DNA of 53,628 nucleotides from DAOUBA01 sp034432855 (GCA_034432855.1 DAOUBA010000037.1:1-53628); one strand, 5' to 3'; positions 7,998 to 16,372 are shown, numbered from the stretch's first letter. The notes: generated by a model not told the origin, from the sequence alone. Made by a program: numbers and translations.

Positions 7998-9137
7998 ATG
8001 CCCCGCATCCGACGTAGAACCCGGCACACCATCCTGTACCTCGCTCTCTTTGCCTGCCTGGCTTCGTTGATCCTCCTGTACCACATCGGGAACCGGTCGA
8101 CATCCCCGTCCATCAACCGTGTCGCCGCCTGGATGCCTACCTCGTGGGATACGGCGCGCGCCCGCGCCTCGTGGAAAGCCAACCGCGCCTATATCCACGA
8201 ACTCTCGCCGGTCTGGTATCAACTCGCGCGCAGCGGCGATGGCTCGATTCACGCCTACGCCGGGGCGCGCGACGCCGGGCTGGTTGCAGAGGCCCATGCC
8301 CGGTCCACGCTCGTCATCCCGCTCGTCAACAACTACTACGACGACACCGGTTTTGACCCCGCGCCGGTCAGCGCCATCATCCATGATCCCGCCCGCCGCG
8401 CTGCTCACGTCGCCATCTTGGTGAACGAGGTGCTGGCCTACGACTATGATGGCATTGAGATGGATTACGAGTCGCTGAACGGTGAGGCCGACCGGGAAGC
8501 GTTCAGCCTCTTTATCGAGGAGTTGGCCGCCGCGCTGCACGCGCAGGGCAAACTGCTCGCCATCGCCGTGCATCCCAAGATGGGTGAGCCCGGCACGTGG
8601 GCCGGTCCCCAGGCGCAGGATTGGGCGCGCCTCGGCGCTGCTGTAGACCGCTTCCGCATCATGACCTACGATTACCATTGGAGCGGGAGCACCCCCGGCC
8701 CCATCGCGCCGCTGTGGTGGATGGAGGACGTGTTGGATTTTGCCACCTCCGTCGTCCCGCCCCACAAGGTTTACGTTGGACTGCACCTCTACGGACACGA
8801 TTGGGGCGGCGGCCCATCGAGCAATAGTCTGGTGTGGGAAAGCGTCCAGCAGCTCATCACGGCTCACGACGCGGTTCGGCAATGGCGGGAACGGGATGGA
8901 TGGCGACGCCGCGTGGCCGAGCCGTGGTTCATCTACACCGACGCGGCCGGGCAACGGCACGAGGTCTGGTACGCCGATGGGGCGAGCGTTGAAGCGCGGC
9001 TGGGGCTGGTAAGTCGTTATGGACTGGGCGGCATCGTGTTGTGGCGGCTGGGCGGCGAAGACCCCGCATGCTGGCAGGCCATCGCCGAGGCGCTTCAGGC
9101 CGGTGCCACCGCCTCCTCGGCAAACCCGACGCAATGA
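7998..9137 (+). CDS. Glycoside hydrolase family 18 protein, membrane-anchored or secreted
   Basis: 379 aa. An Arg-rich N-terminus is followed by a hydrophobic segment (about 12-30), so it is exported or anchored. The body is a GH18 TIM barrel like the spore-germination/YaaH-type hydrolases: the active-site strand reads DGIEMDYES at 151-159 with catalytic Glu158. Other barrel features are MTYDYHW and a late WYADGASVEARLGL strand. Chitin or peptidoglycan-like GlcNAc polymers are the usual substrates; which applies here is unknown. The start is ATG 7998, preceded by GAAGG (7989-7993) at a short spacing; the open frame continues upstream only as a shadow of the previous gene. No LysM or carbohydrate-binding module is seen. 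Confidence 0.83.
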   Translation: MPRIRRRTRHTILYLALFACLASLILLYHIGNRSTSPSINRVAAWMPTSWDTARARASWKANRAYIHELSPVWYQLARSGDGSIHAYAGARDAGLVAEAHARSTLVIPLVNNYYDDTGFDPAPVSAIIHDPARRAAHVAILVNEVLAYDYDGIEMDYESLNGEADREAFSLFIEELAAALHAQGKLLAIAVHPKMGEPGTWAGPQAQDWARLGAAVDRFRIMTYDYHWSGSTPGPIAPLWWMEDVLDFATSVVPPHKVYVGLHLYGHDWGGGPSSNSLVWESVQQLITAHDAVRQWRERDGWRRRVAEPWFIYTDAAGQRHEVWYADGASVEARLGLVSRYGLGGIVLWRLGGEDPACWQAIAEALQAGATASSANPTQ

Positions 9138-9160
9138 CCGTCCACCGGGCAATCGCGCAC

Positions 9161-9189
9161 TTGTGGGGGTATCGAGAAGAGGCTATAAT
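9161..9189 (+). promoter_or_regulatory. Promoter upstream of the decayed DUF3592 copy
   Basis: TTGTGG (9161-9166), 17-base spacer, TATAAT (9184-9189). It would give a leader of about 100 bases with an SD GGAGGT before ATG 9297. Confidence 0.65.
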
Positions 9190-9296
9190 TAACAAAACTG
9201 ACACCAGTGACAACCTGAGGCTTTTGGGACGGGCTTTCCGGATAGTCTGGAAAGGGAGTTCCACCATTCCATTGAAAACCGGGACGGAGGTGAGCG

Positions 9297-9562
9297 ATGG
9301 ACCGTTATCTCTTGTGGAGGAGCCTGTTCCTATTGGCGCTCTTCTCTATCGGCTTGTACAAAGTTGTCACGAGTGTAAGGAGCATGCGTAAAGCGGTCGT
9401 CAGCCGATCGTGGCCGTCCACCAGCGGGCGGGTATTATCAGCAGACGTGATCCAGCGTCACCGTAGCGGCTCGGGCCGTAGCTATCAAGCCGCTCTCTTC
9501 CGACAGTAGGGGTCTTGCTGACAGCCTATGGCAGCTTCCTGGCCTATCGTTGGTTTTTCTGA
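9297..9562 (+). pseudogene. Truncated DUF3592-like membrane protein
   Basis: Opens with a good SD (GGAGGT) and encodes a TM helix, then VTSVRSMRKAVVSRSWPSTS and GRVLSADV, nearly matching the first 55 residues of the intact gene at 9624. The frame stops after 70 aa at 9509. From about 9509 another frame reads GVLLTAYGSFLAYRWFF and then stops at 9562, which looks like the C-terminal TM helix of the same family. The middle of the domain is therefore missing and the two ends are out of frame: a decayed tandem duplicate. Confidence 0.7.
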
Positions 9563-9623
9563 CCCGCATTACTTTTGTCACCAGGCGTATATCTCCGCCT
9601 GACCACGACAATGGAGGTGTACA

Positions 9624-10148
9624 ATGGACTCGTTGGGGACGATAGTTGGCTTGTTGTGTATCGGCTCGTTTCTGCTGCTGTTCGTCGCTGGCGGTGTGTA
9701 TCTGATCGTCACGAGCGTCAGGAGCAGGCGCAAGGCTCAGGCCAGCCAGTCGTGGCCGTCTGTGACCGGGCGAGTTCTGGCGGCGGACATTGTCGAATAC
9801 GTCTCACGAGACGAAGACAAAACGACGCGCTCCTACCATCTGGCCGTTCAGTACGAATACGAGGTCAACGGCCAGCGATACGTCGGCGACAAGGTGAATA
9901 TCGGCCCGGTGCGGCGGAACATCAACCCACGCAGGTCCCAAGAGATCCTGGCGCGCTATCCGGTTGGCGGGAATGTGACGGTGTACTACAATCCTGTCAA
10001 CCCCCAGGAGGCCGTGCTGGAAAGGGCGGCGGCACATACCACCGCGATCCTGGTGTTGGGGATCGCCCTGATCCTCGTCCCCAGTTTCATCGCCTGTCTT
10101 CTGCTGGTGACTCTCGTGCTCTCTACCCTGTCCTCATCCGGCGGATAA
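9624..10148 (+). CDS. DUF3592 domain membrane protein
   Basis: 174 aa. TM1 at about 9-30, an extracytoplasmic or cytoplasmic beta-rich DUF3592 domain at about 45-125 (SWPSVTGRVLAADI, YHLAVQYEYEVNGQRYVGD, YPVGGNVTVYYNPVNPQEAV), then TM2 at about 137-168. This is the standard arrangement of the family, whose function is unknown. SD GGAGGT precedes ATG 9624. It is the intact partner of the degraded copy at 9297-9562. A strong intrinsic terminator follows at once. Confidence 0.85.
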   Translation: MDSLGTIVGLLCIGSFLLLFVAGGVYLIVTSVRSRRKAQASQSWPSVTGRVLAADIVEYVSRDEDKTTRSYHLAVQYEYEVNGQRYVGDKVNIGPVRRNINPRRSQEILARYPVGGNVTVYYNPVNPQEAVLERAAAHTTAILVLGIALILVPSFIACLLLVTLVLSTLSSSGG

Positions 10149-10150
10149 GC

Positions 10151-10186
10151 AAACCTCCCGAAGGTCGTGACCTTCGGGAGGTTTTT
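10151..10186. terminator. Intrinsic terminator, probably bidirectional
   Basis: Perfect 15-bp stem, AACCTCCCGAAGGTC (10152-10166) with its complement at 10169-10183, followed by a T-run on the plus strand and preceded by an A-run. It ends the DUF3592 transcript and lies between convergent genes (uspA ends at 10213 on the minus strand). Confidence 0.92.
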
Positions 10187-10212
10187 GCATCCGGTAGTGC
10201 TCTGTGTCGGTC

Positions 10213-10686
10213 TCAGACGTGGGGAAGGCTCTGACTGACGACGAGCACCGGACAGGAGGCATATTCGATCACCCGCTCGGCGACCGAGCCAATGCGGGCG
10301 CTGCGTGGCCCGTGGCTGCCCACCCGCCCGATCACGATCAGGTCCACCTTGCGCTCGCGCGCCAGGGTGGCGATTTCGTTGTGCGGGACGCCTCGCCGGA
10401 CGATCCCCTCCACCGGCACATTCTGCTCGCGGGCCAGGCGCGAGAGATAATCCAGGTACCGCTGTCCCGTTTGCTCCAGTTCCCGGCGCGTCGCCTCCAG
10501 CGTCTTGGAAGAGGCGGCAGCGATCTTGCCCACGATGGTAGCATCCTCCGTAACGACGTATACCAGCGTAATCCGGGCGCGGAAAGCCACTGCGATCTGA
10601 ATCGCCAGGCGGCCGGCACGGATCGAAGTCTCCGACCCATCGGTAGGAACCAGGATGTGGGTAAACAGGCTCCGTCGCTCTTCCAT
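10213..10686 (-). CDS. Universal stress protein, UspA family
   Basis: 157 aa. Single Usp domain: it begins FTHILVPTDGSETSIRAGR and ends with the ATP-binding type signature GRVGSHGPRSARIGSVAERV followed by SCPVLVVS. The G-2x-G-9x-G(S/T) pattern implies a nucleotide-binding rather than a UspA-sensu-stricto subclass. The start is ATG 10686 with SD AAGGGGGA; the open frame runs 39 codons further upstream into a repeat, but that part is not family-like. Such proteins act in the cytosol in stress survival. It lies downstream of the ATPase operon on the same strand, separated by a 255-base gap holding an inverted repeat. Confidence 0.88.
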   Translation of the reverse strand: MEERRSLFTHILVPTDGSETSIRAGRLAIQIAVAFRARITLVYVVTEDATIVGKIAAASSKTLEATRRELEQTGQRYLDYLSRLAREQNVPVEGIVRRGVPHNEIATLARERKVDLIVIGRVGSHGPRSARIGSVAERVIEYASCPVLVVSQSLPHV

Positions 10687-10746
10687 AGGAATCCCCCTTT
10701 GGTTGGGGTGTGTTTCAAATGAGTTGGAAGGATAGGTGAGCGGCGT

Positions 10747-10839
10747 GCTGTCAACGGATTCAAGGAGCGGATTAAACGGATTAGGTGGTCGCGCGAGGAG
10801 CAAAATCCGTTCGATTCGTTCCAGAAATCCGTTGACAGC
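10747..10839. repeat. Inverted repeat with 14-bp perfect ends
   Basis: GCTGTCAACGGATT (10747-10760) and its exact complement (10826-10839) bound a 93-bp segment in which ACGGATT/AATCCGTT words recur. It sits in the gap between the ATPase operon and uspA. The flanks show no clear target duplication. Confidence 0.65.
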
Positions 10840-10922
10840 GCCCCACCGTAGACTCGCCTAACTGAAAAGAAACACACCCCTTTGGTTATGATGAACGGTA
10901 GGAGCGGACTCCCCCGTCTGGA

Positions 10923-10941
10923 GGGCGAGACAACCTCGCCC
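10923..10941 (-). other. Hairpin just after ATPase subunit D
   Basis: GGGCGAG and CTCGCCC (7-bp stem, 5-base loop) lie immediately past the atpD stop codon. There is no U-tract directly after it, so it may stabilise or terminate the operon mRNA only weakly. Confidence 0.4.
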
Positions 10942-10942
10942 C

Positions 10943-11680
10943 TTATCCGAATTCGTGCGAGGTGGGCTTGCCGCCGATGTCCCGATAAATGGCCGGCTTG
11001 CCACCGGAGATGTCCCGATAGGGCTGCGCGTACTCTCGAGCCGATGGGCCAATCTCTGGCAGAACAGCCCTGGCCTTGAGGCGCTTGAGTTGAAAGATCT
11101 CTGCCCGCTCTCGCTCTTCTAATGCGCTTTCAATGAACGCAATTGTCCGCTCGTATTGCGGGATAAAGATGTACTGAAGCGCGTTGACGCGCCGCTGGGT
11201 CTTTTGCAATTCCCGCGCCAGCCGCCACACAGTGGTCATCAGTTCGGCCAGGGTGGGGATCTCTTGCAGCACCCGGCGAAAACTGCTCATCGCCTCGTCC
11301 AGGCCCGCGTCCGTACCACCCAGACCGTAGGGCGTGAGCGGCGGTTCGCCGTACGCCCGCACCAGCGGGATGACCACCCCCATCACGCTGTGCGGGGTGA
11401 TGCCCACCTCGATGGTTTTATTGACCGAGAGCGCCGCCCATTCCAGGTGCTCGCGGCCCATCGTAAGCCGCGCCCTTTCGAGTGCACGGTACGCTTCCGC
11501 CAGCAGCTCCCACACCCGTTCCTGGTGCGCGGCGGCATCGTGCGCCACGTGTATCAGTTCGGTGGTGAGCACCTCGCGCTTCTTGTCCAGGATTTCGTAC
11601 CCCTCGCGCGCCAGCGCCAGCGCCTGCTTCATGCGCAGCAAGTTGCTGCGCGTGGGAGCGATACGGATAAAAGATGACAT
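10943..11680 (-). CDS. atpD: A/V-type ATPase subunit D (central stalk)
   Basis: 245 aa. Subunit D forms the coiled-coil rotor axle inside the A3B3 head. The N-terminal helix reads IRIAPTRSNLLRMKQALALA, the usual D signature, followed by a long helical protein and a matching C-terminal helix (about 150-215) including RRVNALQYIFIPQYERTIAF. The last 30 residues are a Gly/Tyr-rich tail longer than in many relatives. It is the last gene of the operon, 87 bases after the present stop of subunit B (41 bases after B's inferred ancestral stop). No strong SD is seen. Confidence 0.92.
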   Translation of the reverse strand: MSSFIRIAPTRSNLLRMKQALALAREGYEILDKKREVLTTELIHVAHDAAAHQERVWELLAEAYRALERARLTMGREHLEWAALSVNKTIEVGITPHSVMGVVIPLVRAYGEPPLTPYGLGGTDAGLDEAMSSFRRVLQEIPTLAELMTTVWRLARELQKTQRRVNALQYIFIPQYERTIAFIESALEERERAEIFQLKRLKARAVLPEIGPSAREYAQPYRDISGGKPAIYRDIGGKPTSHEFG

Positions 11681-11758
11681 CAGCGCATCAGTAAACTGGC
11701 AAGGATCAGCCTGCTACTTCCTCACCGCCTCTTGCGGATGGGCCTGTAGTACGCTGCG

Positions 11759-11847
11759 ATCTCTTCCTCACTCACGCGGGTCAGTTTGGCGTCTTTGGTT
11801 GCCGGGCTGGTGACCGTGCATCTCTTCCTCACTCACGCGGGTCAGTT
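11759..11847. repeat. 28-bp direct repeat at the 3' end of atpB
   Basis: Two identical 28-bp copies at 11759-11786 and 11820-11847, 61 bases apart. On the minus strand each encodes LTRVSEEE. Because 61 is not a multiple of three, the second copy is read in another frame and the protein ends early (see finding). Confidence 0.9.
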
Positions 11848-13195
11848 CCTCCGGCGGCAGGAGGGCAAGCATCCGCCAGCCGAGATCCAATGTCTCCTGG
11901 ATCGTACGGTTCTCCGTCGCGCCCTGGCCGATGAATTCGCGTTCGAACGCACGGCCAAACTCCAGGTACTGCCGGTCCACCGCCGAGAGCTCCTCCTCGC
12001 CGATGACCGAGGCCAGCGCGCGCACGTCCTGCACGTGGGCGTAACTGGCGTACAGTTGCGCCGAGAGATGCGCATGATCCCCCCGTGTCATCCCCTCGCC
12101 GATGCCGTCCTTCATCAGACGCGAGAGCGAGGGCAGCACCGAGATCGGCGGATAGATCCCCTGCTGGAACAGTTCGCGGCTGAGCACGATCTGCCCCTCG
12201 GTGATGTAACCGGTCAGGTCGGGCACCGGGTGGGTGATGTCGTCGTTGGGCATCGTCAGGATTGGCAACTGGGTGATAGAGCCGGAACTGGTCTTGATGC
12301 GTCCGGTGCGCTCGTAGATGGAGGCCAGGTCGCTATAGAGGTAGCCGGGGTAGCCTTTGCGGCTGGGCACTTCACCGCGCGCGTTCGAAAGTTGCCGCAG
12401 CGCCTCGCAATAGTTGGTCATGTCAGTCAGCACAACCAGCACGTGCATGTCCTTCTGAAACGCCAGGTATTCGGCCAATGTCAACGCCGCGCGCGGGGTC
12501 ACCAACCGCTCGATAGGCGGGTCGTCGGCCAGGTTGAGGAACATCGCCACGCGGGTCAGGGCGCCGCTGGCGGCGAACGAACCGCGAAAGTACTCGGCCA
12601 CGTCGTGCTTGACGCCCATCGCGGCAAAAACGATGGCGAATTGGCCTCCGGCCTCTTCGCCGGTGATGGTGGCCTGGCGCACGATCTGCGCCGCGAGTTG
12701 GTCGTGCGGCAGCCCGGCGCCGGAAAAGATGGGCAACTTTTGACCCAGCACCAGCGTGTTCATGCCGTCTATCGCCGAGATGCCGGTCTGGATGAAGGAG
12801 CGGGGGTAGATGCGGGCCGTGGGGTTGATCGCCTGGCCGGTGATTTCGAGGGACTGCTCGGCCAGCGGCGGAGGGGCTCCGTCCCGCGGCTCTCCGAGCC
12901 CATCAAAGACGCGCCCCAGCATCTCGGTCGCCACAGGGATGCGCAACGGCTGGCCCAGGAAGCGCACCTGGGTATCCTCGATGGAAAGCCCGATTGTGCC
13001 GGCAAAGACTTCGATGACGGCGATGCCCTCGCCAACTTCGAGCACGCGCCCGCGCCGTCGCCGTCCACGGGAATCCACGATCTCGACCACATCATCATAG
13101 CCTACGCCTCCCACACCTTCGGCAACGACGATGGGGCCTTCGATGCGGGCCACACCGATGACTTCCTGTCCTCCGTGGTCGCTCGCCTCGTTCAC
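11768..13195 (-). CDS. atpB: A/V-type ATPase subunit B (regulatory)
   Basis: 475 aa. Non-catalytic head subunit, alternating with A. Recognised by the beta-barrel start (VARIEGPIVVAEGVGG), the RVFDGLGEPRDG segment, FIQTGISAIDGMNTLVLGQK, FSGAGLPHDQLAAQI in place of a functional P-loop, and VLTDMTNYCEALRQ. The start is GTG 13195, overlapping the subunit A stop (GTGA), so translation is coupled. The C-terminus is odd: after LTRVSEEE it reads MHGHQPGNQRRQTDPRE, whereas the next frame, past a repeated LTRVSEEE, reads IAAYYRPIRKRR and stops at 11722. The latter looks like the original tail. The catalytic core is unaffected. Confidence 0.95.
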   Translation of the reverse strand: MNEASDHGGQEVIGVARIEGPIVVAEGVGGVGYDDVVEIVDSRGRRRRGRVLEVGEGIAVIEVFAGTIGLSIEDTQVRFLGQPLRIPVATEMLGRVFDGLGEPRDGAPPPLAEQSLEITGQAINPTARIYPRSFIQTGISAIDGMNTLVLGQKLPIFSGAGLPHDQLAAQIVRQATITGEEAGGQFAIVFAAMGVKHDVAEYFRGSFAASGALTRVAMFLNLADDPPIERLVTPRAALTLAEYLAFQKDMHVLVVLTDMTNYCEALRQLSNARGEVPSRKGYPGYLYSDLASIYERTGRIKTSSGSITQLPILTMPNDDITHPVPDLTGYITEGQIVLSRELFQQGIYPPISVLPSLSRLMKDGIGEGMTRGDHAHLSAQLYASYAHVQDVRALASVIGEEELSAVDRQYLEFGRAFEREFIGQGATENRTIQETLDLGWRMLALLPPEELTRVSEEEMHGHQPGNQRRQTDPRE

Positions 13196-14958
13196 GAGTA
13201 CGTCCTCTCCAATTCGTCCATCTGCTCGTCCAGCGTCTTGCGAATCTCTGCGAGCCGCTCCAGTTGATCGTTAGGCACGGTGGTCTTCACCCGCACAAGC
13301 GCACTCACCACTGGCAACTCGTGGATCACGACGATAGGACAGCCCTTAGCGATGACCCGTCCGGCGCGCTCGTGAAAGTGGAGGATGACCTCCAGCATGT
13401 GCATCTGCTTTTCGACCACCGCGTAGGAATCTATCGGATCGAGCGCGTTCTGCTGGAGGAACCCCTCACGCAATAACCGCGCCGTCTCCAGGATCAGTCG
13501 CTGATCGTCGGGCAGCGCGTCGGGGCCGACCAGTTTGACGATCTGTTGCAGGCGGTCTTCGCGTTGCAGGATTTCGAGCGCCCGGGCGCGCAGCGCGTGC
13601 CATTCCTCCAGCCCGCGCTCGCGCCACCAATCCTCGACCAGGTCCACATATTCGCTGTAACTTTCGAGCCAGTTTACGGCCGGGAAGTGGCGCGCCGAGG
13701 AGAGGTTCTTGTCGAGCGCCCAGAAGCAACGGATGAAGCGGTTGGTCTGCTGCGTGACCGGCTCGGAAAAGTCGCCGCCGGGCGGGCTGACCGCGCCAAT
13801 GATGCTGACCGAGCCGGTACGCCCGCCGAGCGTGGTGACGCGGCCGGCGCGCTCGTAGAACTCGGCCAGACGGGCGCCCAGGTAGGCCGGATAGCCCTCC
13901 TCTGCAGGCATCTCTTCCAGGCGACCGGAGATTTCGCGCAGCGCCTCAGCCCAGCGCGAGGTCGAATCCGCCATCAGCGCCACGTCGTAGCCCATATCGC
14001 GGTAGTATTCGGCCAGCGTAATGCCGGTGTAGATGCTGGCCTCGCGCGCGGCGACCGGCATGTTCGAGGTGTTGGCAACAAGGATGGTGCGTTCCATCAG
14101 CGGGCGGCCGCTGCGCGGGTCGGTCAGGCGCGGAAAGTCTTGCAGCACTTCGGCCAACTCATTCCCCCTTTCTCCACAGCCGATGTACACGACCACGTCA
14201 GCGTCGCTCCACTTGGCGATCTGCTGTTGGGTCACGGTCTTCCCGGCCCCAAACCCCCCGGGTATGGCAGCCGTGCCGCCCTTGACCAGCGGGAAGAACG
14301 TGTCGAGCACCCGCTGGCCGGTCACCAGCATCTCGGTCGGCGGCAGGCGGCGCAGATAGGCGCGTGGGCGGCGCACCGGCCAGCGTTGGAGCATGGTGAT
14401 CTCTTGCTCGCCGGTTGCTGTCTCCAACCGCGCAATCGGCTCCTCGACCGTGTACTCGCCCGCCGGGACAATCCACGTCAGCCGACCCTCCAAATCGGGG
14501 CGCACCATAATGCGGTGTTCGATCAACGGCGTCTCTGGCACCGTTCCCAGGATGTCACCGCCGTGCACGTCAACGCCGGCCTCGAGACCCGGCGTAAAGG
14601 CCCAGTTTTGCTTGCGATAGAGCGGGGTGACCTTGATCCCGCGCCCAATGAAAGTGCCGGAACGCAGTTCGAGCACCGGCAACGGGCGCTGGATGCCGTC
14701 AAAGATGCCCTTTAGCAAGCCTGGCCCCAGTTCGACCGAAAGCGGCAGGCCGGTGCCAAAGACCGGCGCTCCGGGACGCAGGCCCGAGGTCTCCTCATAC
14801 ACCTGGATGGTGATGATGTCGTGTTCCAGGCCGATGACCTCGCCCACCAGGTGCTCGTCGCCGACCTCGACCACTTCGAGCATGCCGACCTGCTGGGAGC
14901 CGCGGGCGCGGACCACCGGGCCGTTGACCCACACCACTTGACCGATTCGTCCGATCAT
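13192..14958 (-). CDS. atpA: A/V-type ATPase subunit A (catalytic)
   Basis: 588 aa, full length. Catalytic head subunit that binds and hydrolyses or makes ATP. P-loop GGFGAGKT lies near residue 235; the bulge domain characteristic of A/V-type A subunits precedes it (about 110-190, with GDILGTVPETPLIEHRI). Further motifs are GERGNELAEVL and ALMADSTSRWAEALREISGR. Start ATG 14958 overlaps the end of subunit E by 4 bases, and its stop overlaps the GTG of subunit B, so E-A-B are translationally coupled. Confidence 0.97.
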   Translation of the reverse strand: MIGRIGQVVWVNGPVVRARGSQQVGMLEVVEVGDEHLVGEVIGLEHDIITIQVYEETSGLRPGAPVFGTGLPLSVELGPGLLKGIFDGIQRPLPVLELRSGTFIGRGIKVTPLYRKQNWAFTPGLEAGVDVHGGDILGTVPETPLIEHRIMVRPDLEGRLTWIVPAGEYTVEEPIARLETATGEQEITMLQRWPVRRPRAYLRRLPPTEMLVTGQRVLDTFFPLVKGGTAAIPGGFGAGKTVTQQQIAKWSDADVVVYIGCGERGNELAEVLQDFPRLTDPRSGRPLMERTILVANTSNMPVAAREASIYTGITLAEYYRDMGYDVALMADSTSRWAEALREISGRLEEMPAEEGYPAYLGARLAEFYERAGRVTTLGGRTGSVSIIGAVSPPGGDFSEPVTQQTNRFIRCFWALDKNLSSARHFPAVNWLESYSEYVDLVEDWWRERGLEEWHALRARALEILQREDRLQQIVKLVGPDALPDDQRLILETARLLREGFLQQNALDPIDSYAVVEKQMHMLEVILHFHERAGRVIAKGCPIVVIHELPVVSALVRVKTTVPNDQLERLAEIRKTLDEQMDELERTYS

Positions 14959-15632
14959 GCGGTCTCCCCTGCCAGGATGCGATAGACGGGCGCGCGCAGC
15001 CCATCTCGCATGCGGGCCAGCCGGGTCTCGAGCGTGTTGTCGTAGCGCCGATGGCCATCGGCGGTCTCGACGATCACGCCAGTACCGTCGCCAAGCGGCT
15101 CGCCCATACTCAAACGCACGCCGAGTTCCTGCGCCAGTTCGCCCAGCGCGTGTGCGTCGAGCACCTGGCCCGTCGCCGCATCGGTGTGTACGATGACCTC
15201 GTCGGCGCGAAGGGTCTCGATGGCCTCACGCGCCAGACGACGGGCGATGTCCGGATAATCCGGCCACCGGGACACCTCGGCTAGGCGCGTACGAGCCTCG
15301 TCAAAGACGCGTTCCAGCAACTGCTCGCGACGCCTGAGGCGCAACGTCTGGGCCTCGATCTGGGCTGCGGCGGTTGCCTGGCCACGCAAACTCTCGGCGG
15401 TCTGACGGGCGCGTTGCAGGCGCATTTCCCGCTCAGCGTTGGCCTGCGCCTCCGCCTCGGCGCGGATCACCCTGGCCTGCGAGTGAGCATCCGCCAGTAT
15501 CTGCCTTGCTTCGCTCGCCACATCTTCTATAATGGCCTGTTGCAGGGCCTTGACCTTATCGGGCAACCGCGCGTCTTCGCGGCGCCATGCGATGTCCTGC
15601 CAGGCCTCGCTGTCACTTTGCTCTACCGTCAT
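14955..15632 (-). CDS. atpE: A/V-type ATPase subunit E (peripheral stalk)
   Basis: 225 aa. The N-terminal two-fifths is a long alpha helix with Ala/Glu/Arg periodicity (DVASEARQILADAHSQARVI and on to about residue 120), followed by a globular C-terminal domain ending in LETRLARMRDGLRAPVYRIL, as in E subunits that clamp the head to the peripheral stalk with subunit G. It overlaps F upstream by 4 bases (ATGA) and A downstream by 4 bases. Confidence 0.9.
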   Translation of the reverse strand: MTVEQSDSEAWQDIAWRREDARLPDKVKALQQAIIEDVASEARQILADAHSQARVIRAEAEAQANAEREMRLQRARQTAESLRGQATAAAQIEAQTLRLRRREQLLERVFDEARTRLAEVSRWPDYPDIARRLAREAIETLRADEVIVHTDAATGQVLDAHALGELAQELGVRLSMGEPLGDGTGVIVETADGHRRYDNTLETRLARMRDGLRAPVYRILAGETA

Positions 15633-15934
15633 ATCTTTACCCCAATCGTCCTGCGGATCATCTCGCCGAGTGATTGGCGGTCGAGACTCGGCCCTGCCGG
15701 CCCGGGGATCTCGACGATCAGCGGGATGGTGCTGCGCACCTTGAGCGTATCTACCCGTTGACGGGCCAGGTCCGCTGCGTCCTCGGTGATCAGCACGACG
15801 CCCACCGTCTCGTCAGCAAGGGCCTGATCGAGAGCACTGTGCAACTCTTCGGCCGTCGTGACGATCCGGCCGTGCACGCCGGCAAGGGCAAAACCCCACA
15901 CCGCGTCTTGATTACCGAGGACCAGCAGTTTCAT
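15629..15934 (-). CDS. atpF: A/V-type ATPase subunit F (central stalk)
   Basis: 101 aa, the usual length. Small Rossmann-like subunit bound to D: LLVLGNQDAVWGFALAGV at the N-terminus, VGVVLITEDAADLARQRV in the centre and PLIVEIPGPAG near the end, all standard for subunit F. Starts 6 bases after the K stop and overlaps subunit E by 4 bases. Confidence 0.92.
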   Translation of the reverse strand: MKLLVLGNQDAVWGFALAGVHGRIVTTAEELHSALDQALADETVGVVLITEDAADLARQRVDTLKVRSTIPLIVEIPGPAGPSLDRQSLGEMIRRTIGVKI

Positions 15935-15940
15935 GCCACT

Positions 15941-16372
15941 CTATCGGAACAGAATCAGGAAAGCGATGATCAGGCCGTAGATGGCGACGCCTTCGGCCAT
16001 ACCGACGAAGATGAGGGCGCGGCCAAAGACCTCGGGTTTTTCGGCGATGGCACCGATGGCCGCCGAGCCGGTGGAACTCACAGCGTAGGCCGCGCCGATG
16101 GAGCCCACGCTGACGGCAATCGCTGCGGCGAGCGTGGCGTAGGGGTCCTGGGCCGCTTCCTGCGAAAGCCCTGCCGCGAGGGCGGTGGCCGGCGCAAAAA
16201 GCCATACCAACCCCAGGCCGATCATCAACAGCGCCAGCACGAGATTGATCCCGCACAGTCTGCGCACCAGTTTGCGGACGGTCTGCGCTTTGGCCTTGCG
16301 TTGCCTGGACGCGAGTACCATCGCCACGATGAACATGGTCAACCCGCCGATGAGCAGTATGCCGATGATCAT
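15941..16372 (-). CDS. atpK: A/V-type ATPase subunit K (membrane rotor)
   Basis: 143 aa. Rotor-ring proteolipid. Four hydrophobic helices are visible: about 2-22, 44-68, 80-104 and 114-142. Only the C-terminal hairpin looks like a canonical c-type pair, with the ion-binding Glu in VGMAEGVAIYG of helix 4; the N-terminal pair lacks an acidic residue. The start is ATG 16372 with strong SD GGAGG 7 bases upstream; a longer frame to 16516 overlaps subunit I and is not family-like. Ion choice (H+ or Na+) cannot be fixed by eye, although no Gln is seen in the last two helices. Confidence 0.9.
   Translation of the reverse strand: MIIGILLIGGLTMFIVAMVLASRQRKAKAQTVRKLVRRLCGINLVLALLMIGLGLVWLFAPATALAAGLSQEAAQDPYATLAAAIAVSVGSIGAAYAVSSTGSAAIGAIAEKPEVFGRALIFVGMAEGVAIYGLIIAFLILFR

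Noticed and set aside
9575..10234. 219-aa plus-strand frame overlapping the DUF3592 gene
   Set aside because: It is a shadow in a second frame; the DUF3592 frame has SD, TM helices and homology to the neighbouring copy.
10213..10803. Longer UspA starting at 10803
   Set aside because: The first 39 codons lie in the inverted repeat region and are not family-like; ATG 10686 has an SD.
11768..11850. Programmed frameshift in atpB
   Set aside because: No slippery sequence or stimulating structure is seen, and the frame change is explained by the 61-bp repeat insertion.
11786..13267. 493-aa open frame antisense to ATPase subunits A/B
   Set aside because: Shadow of atpB; no motif and no SD.
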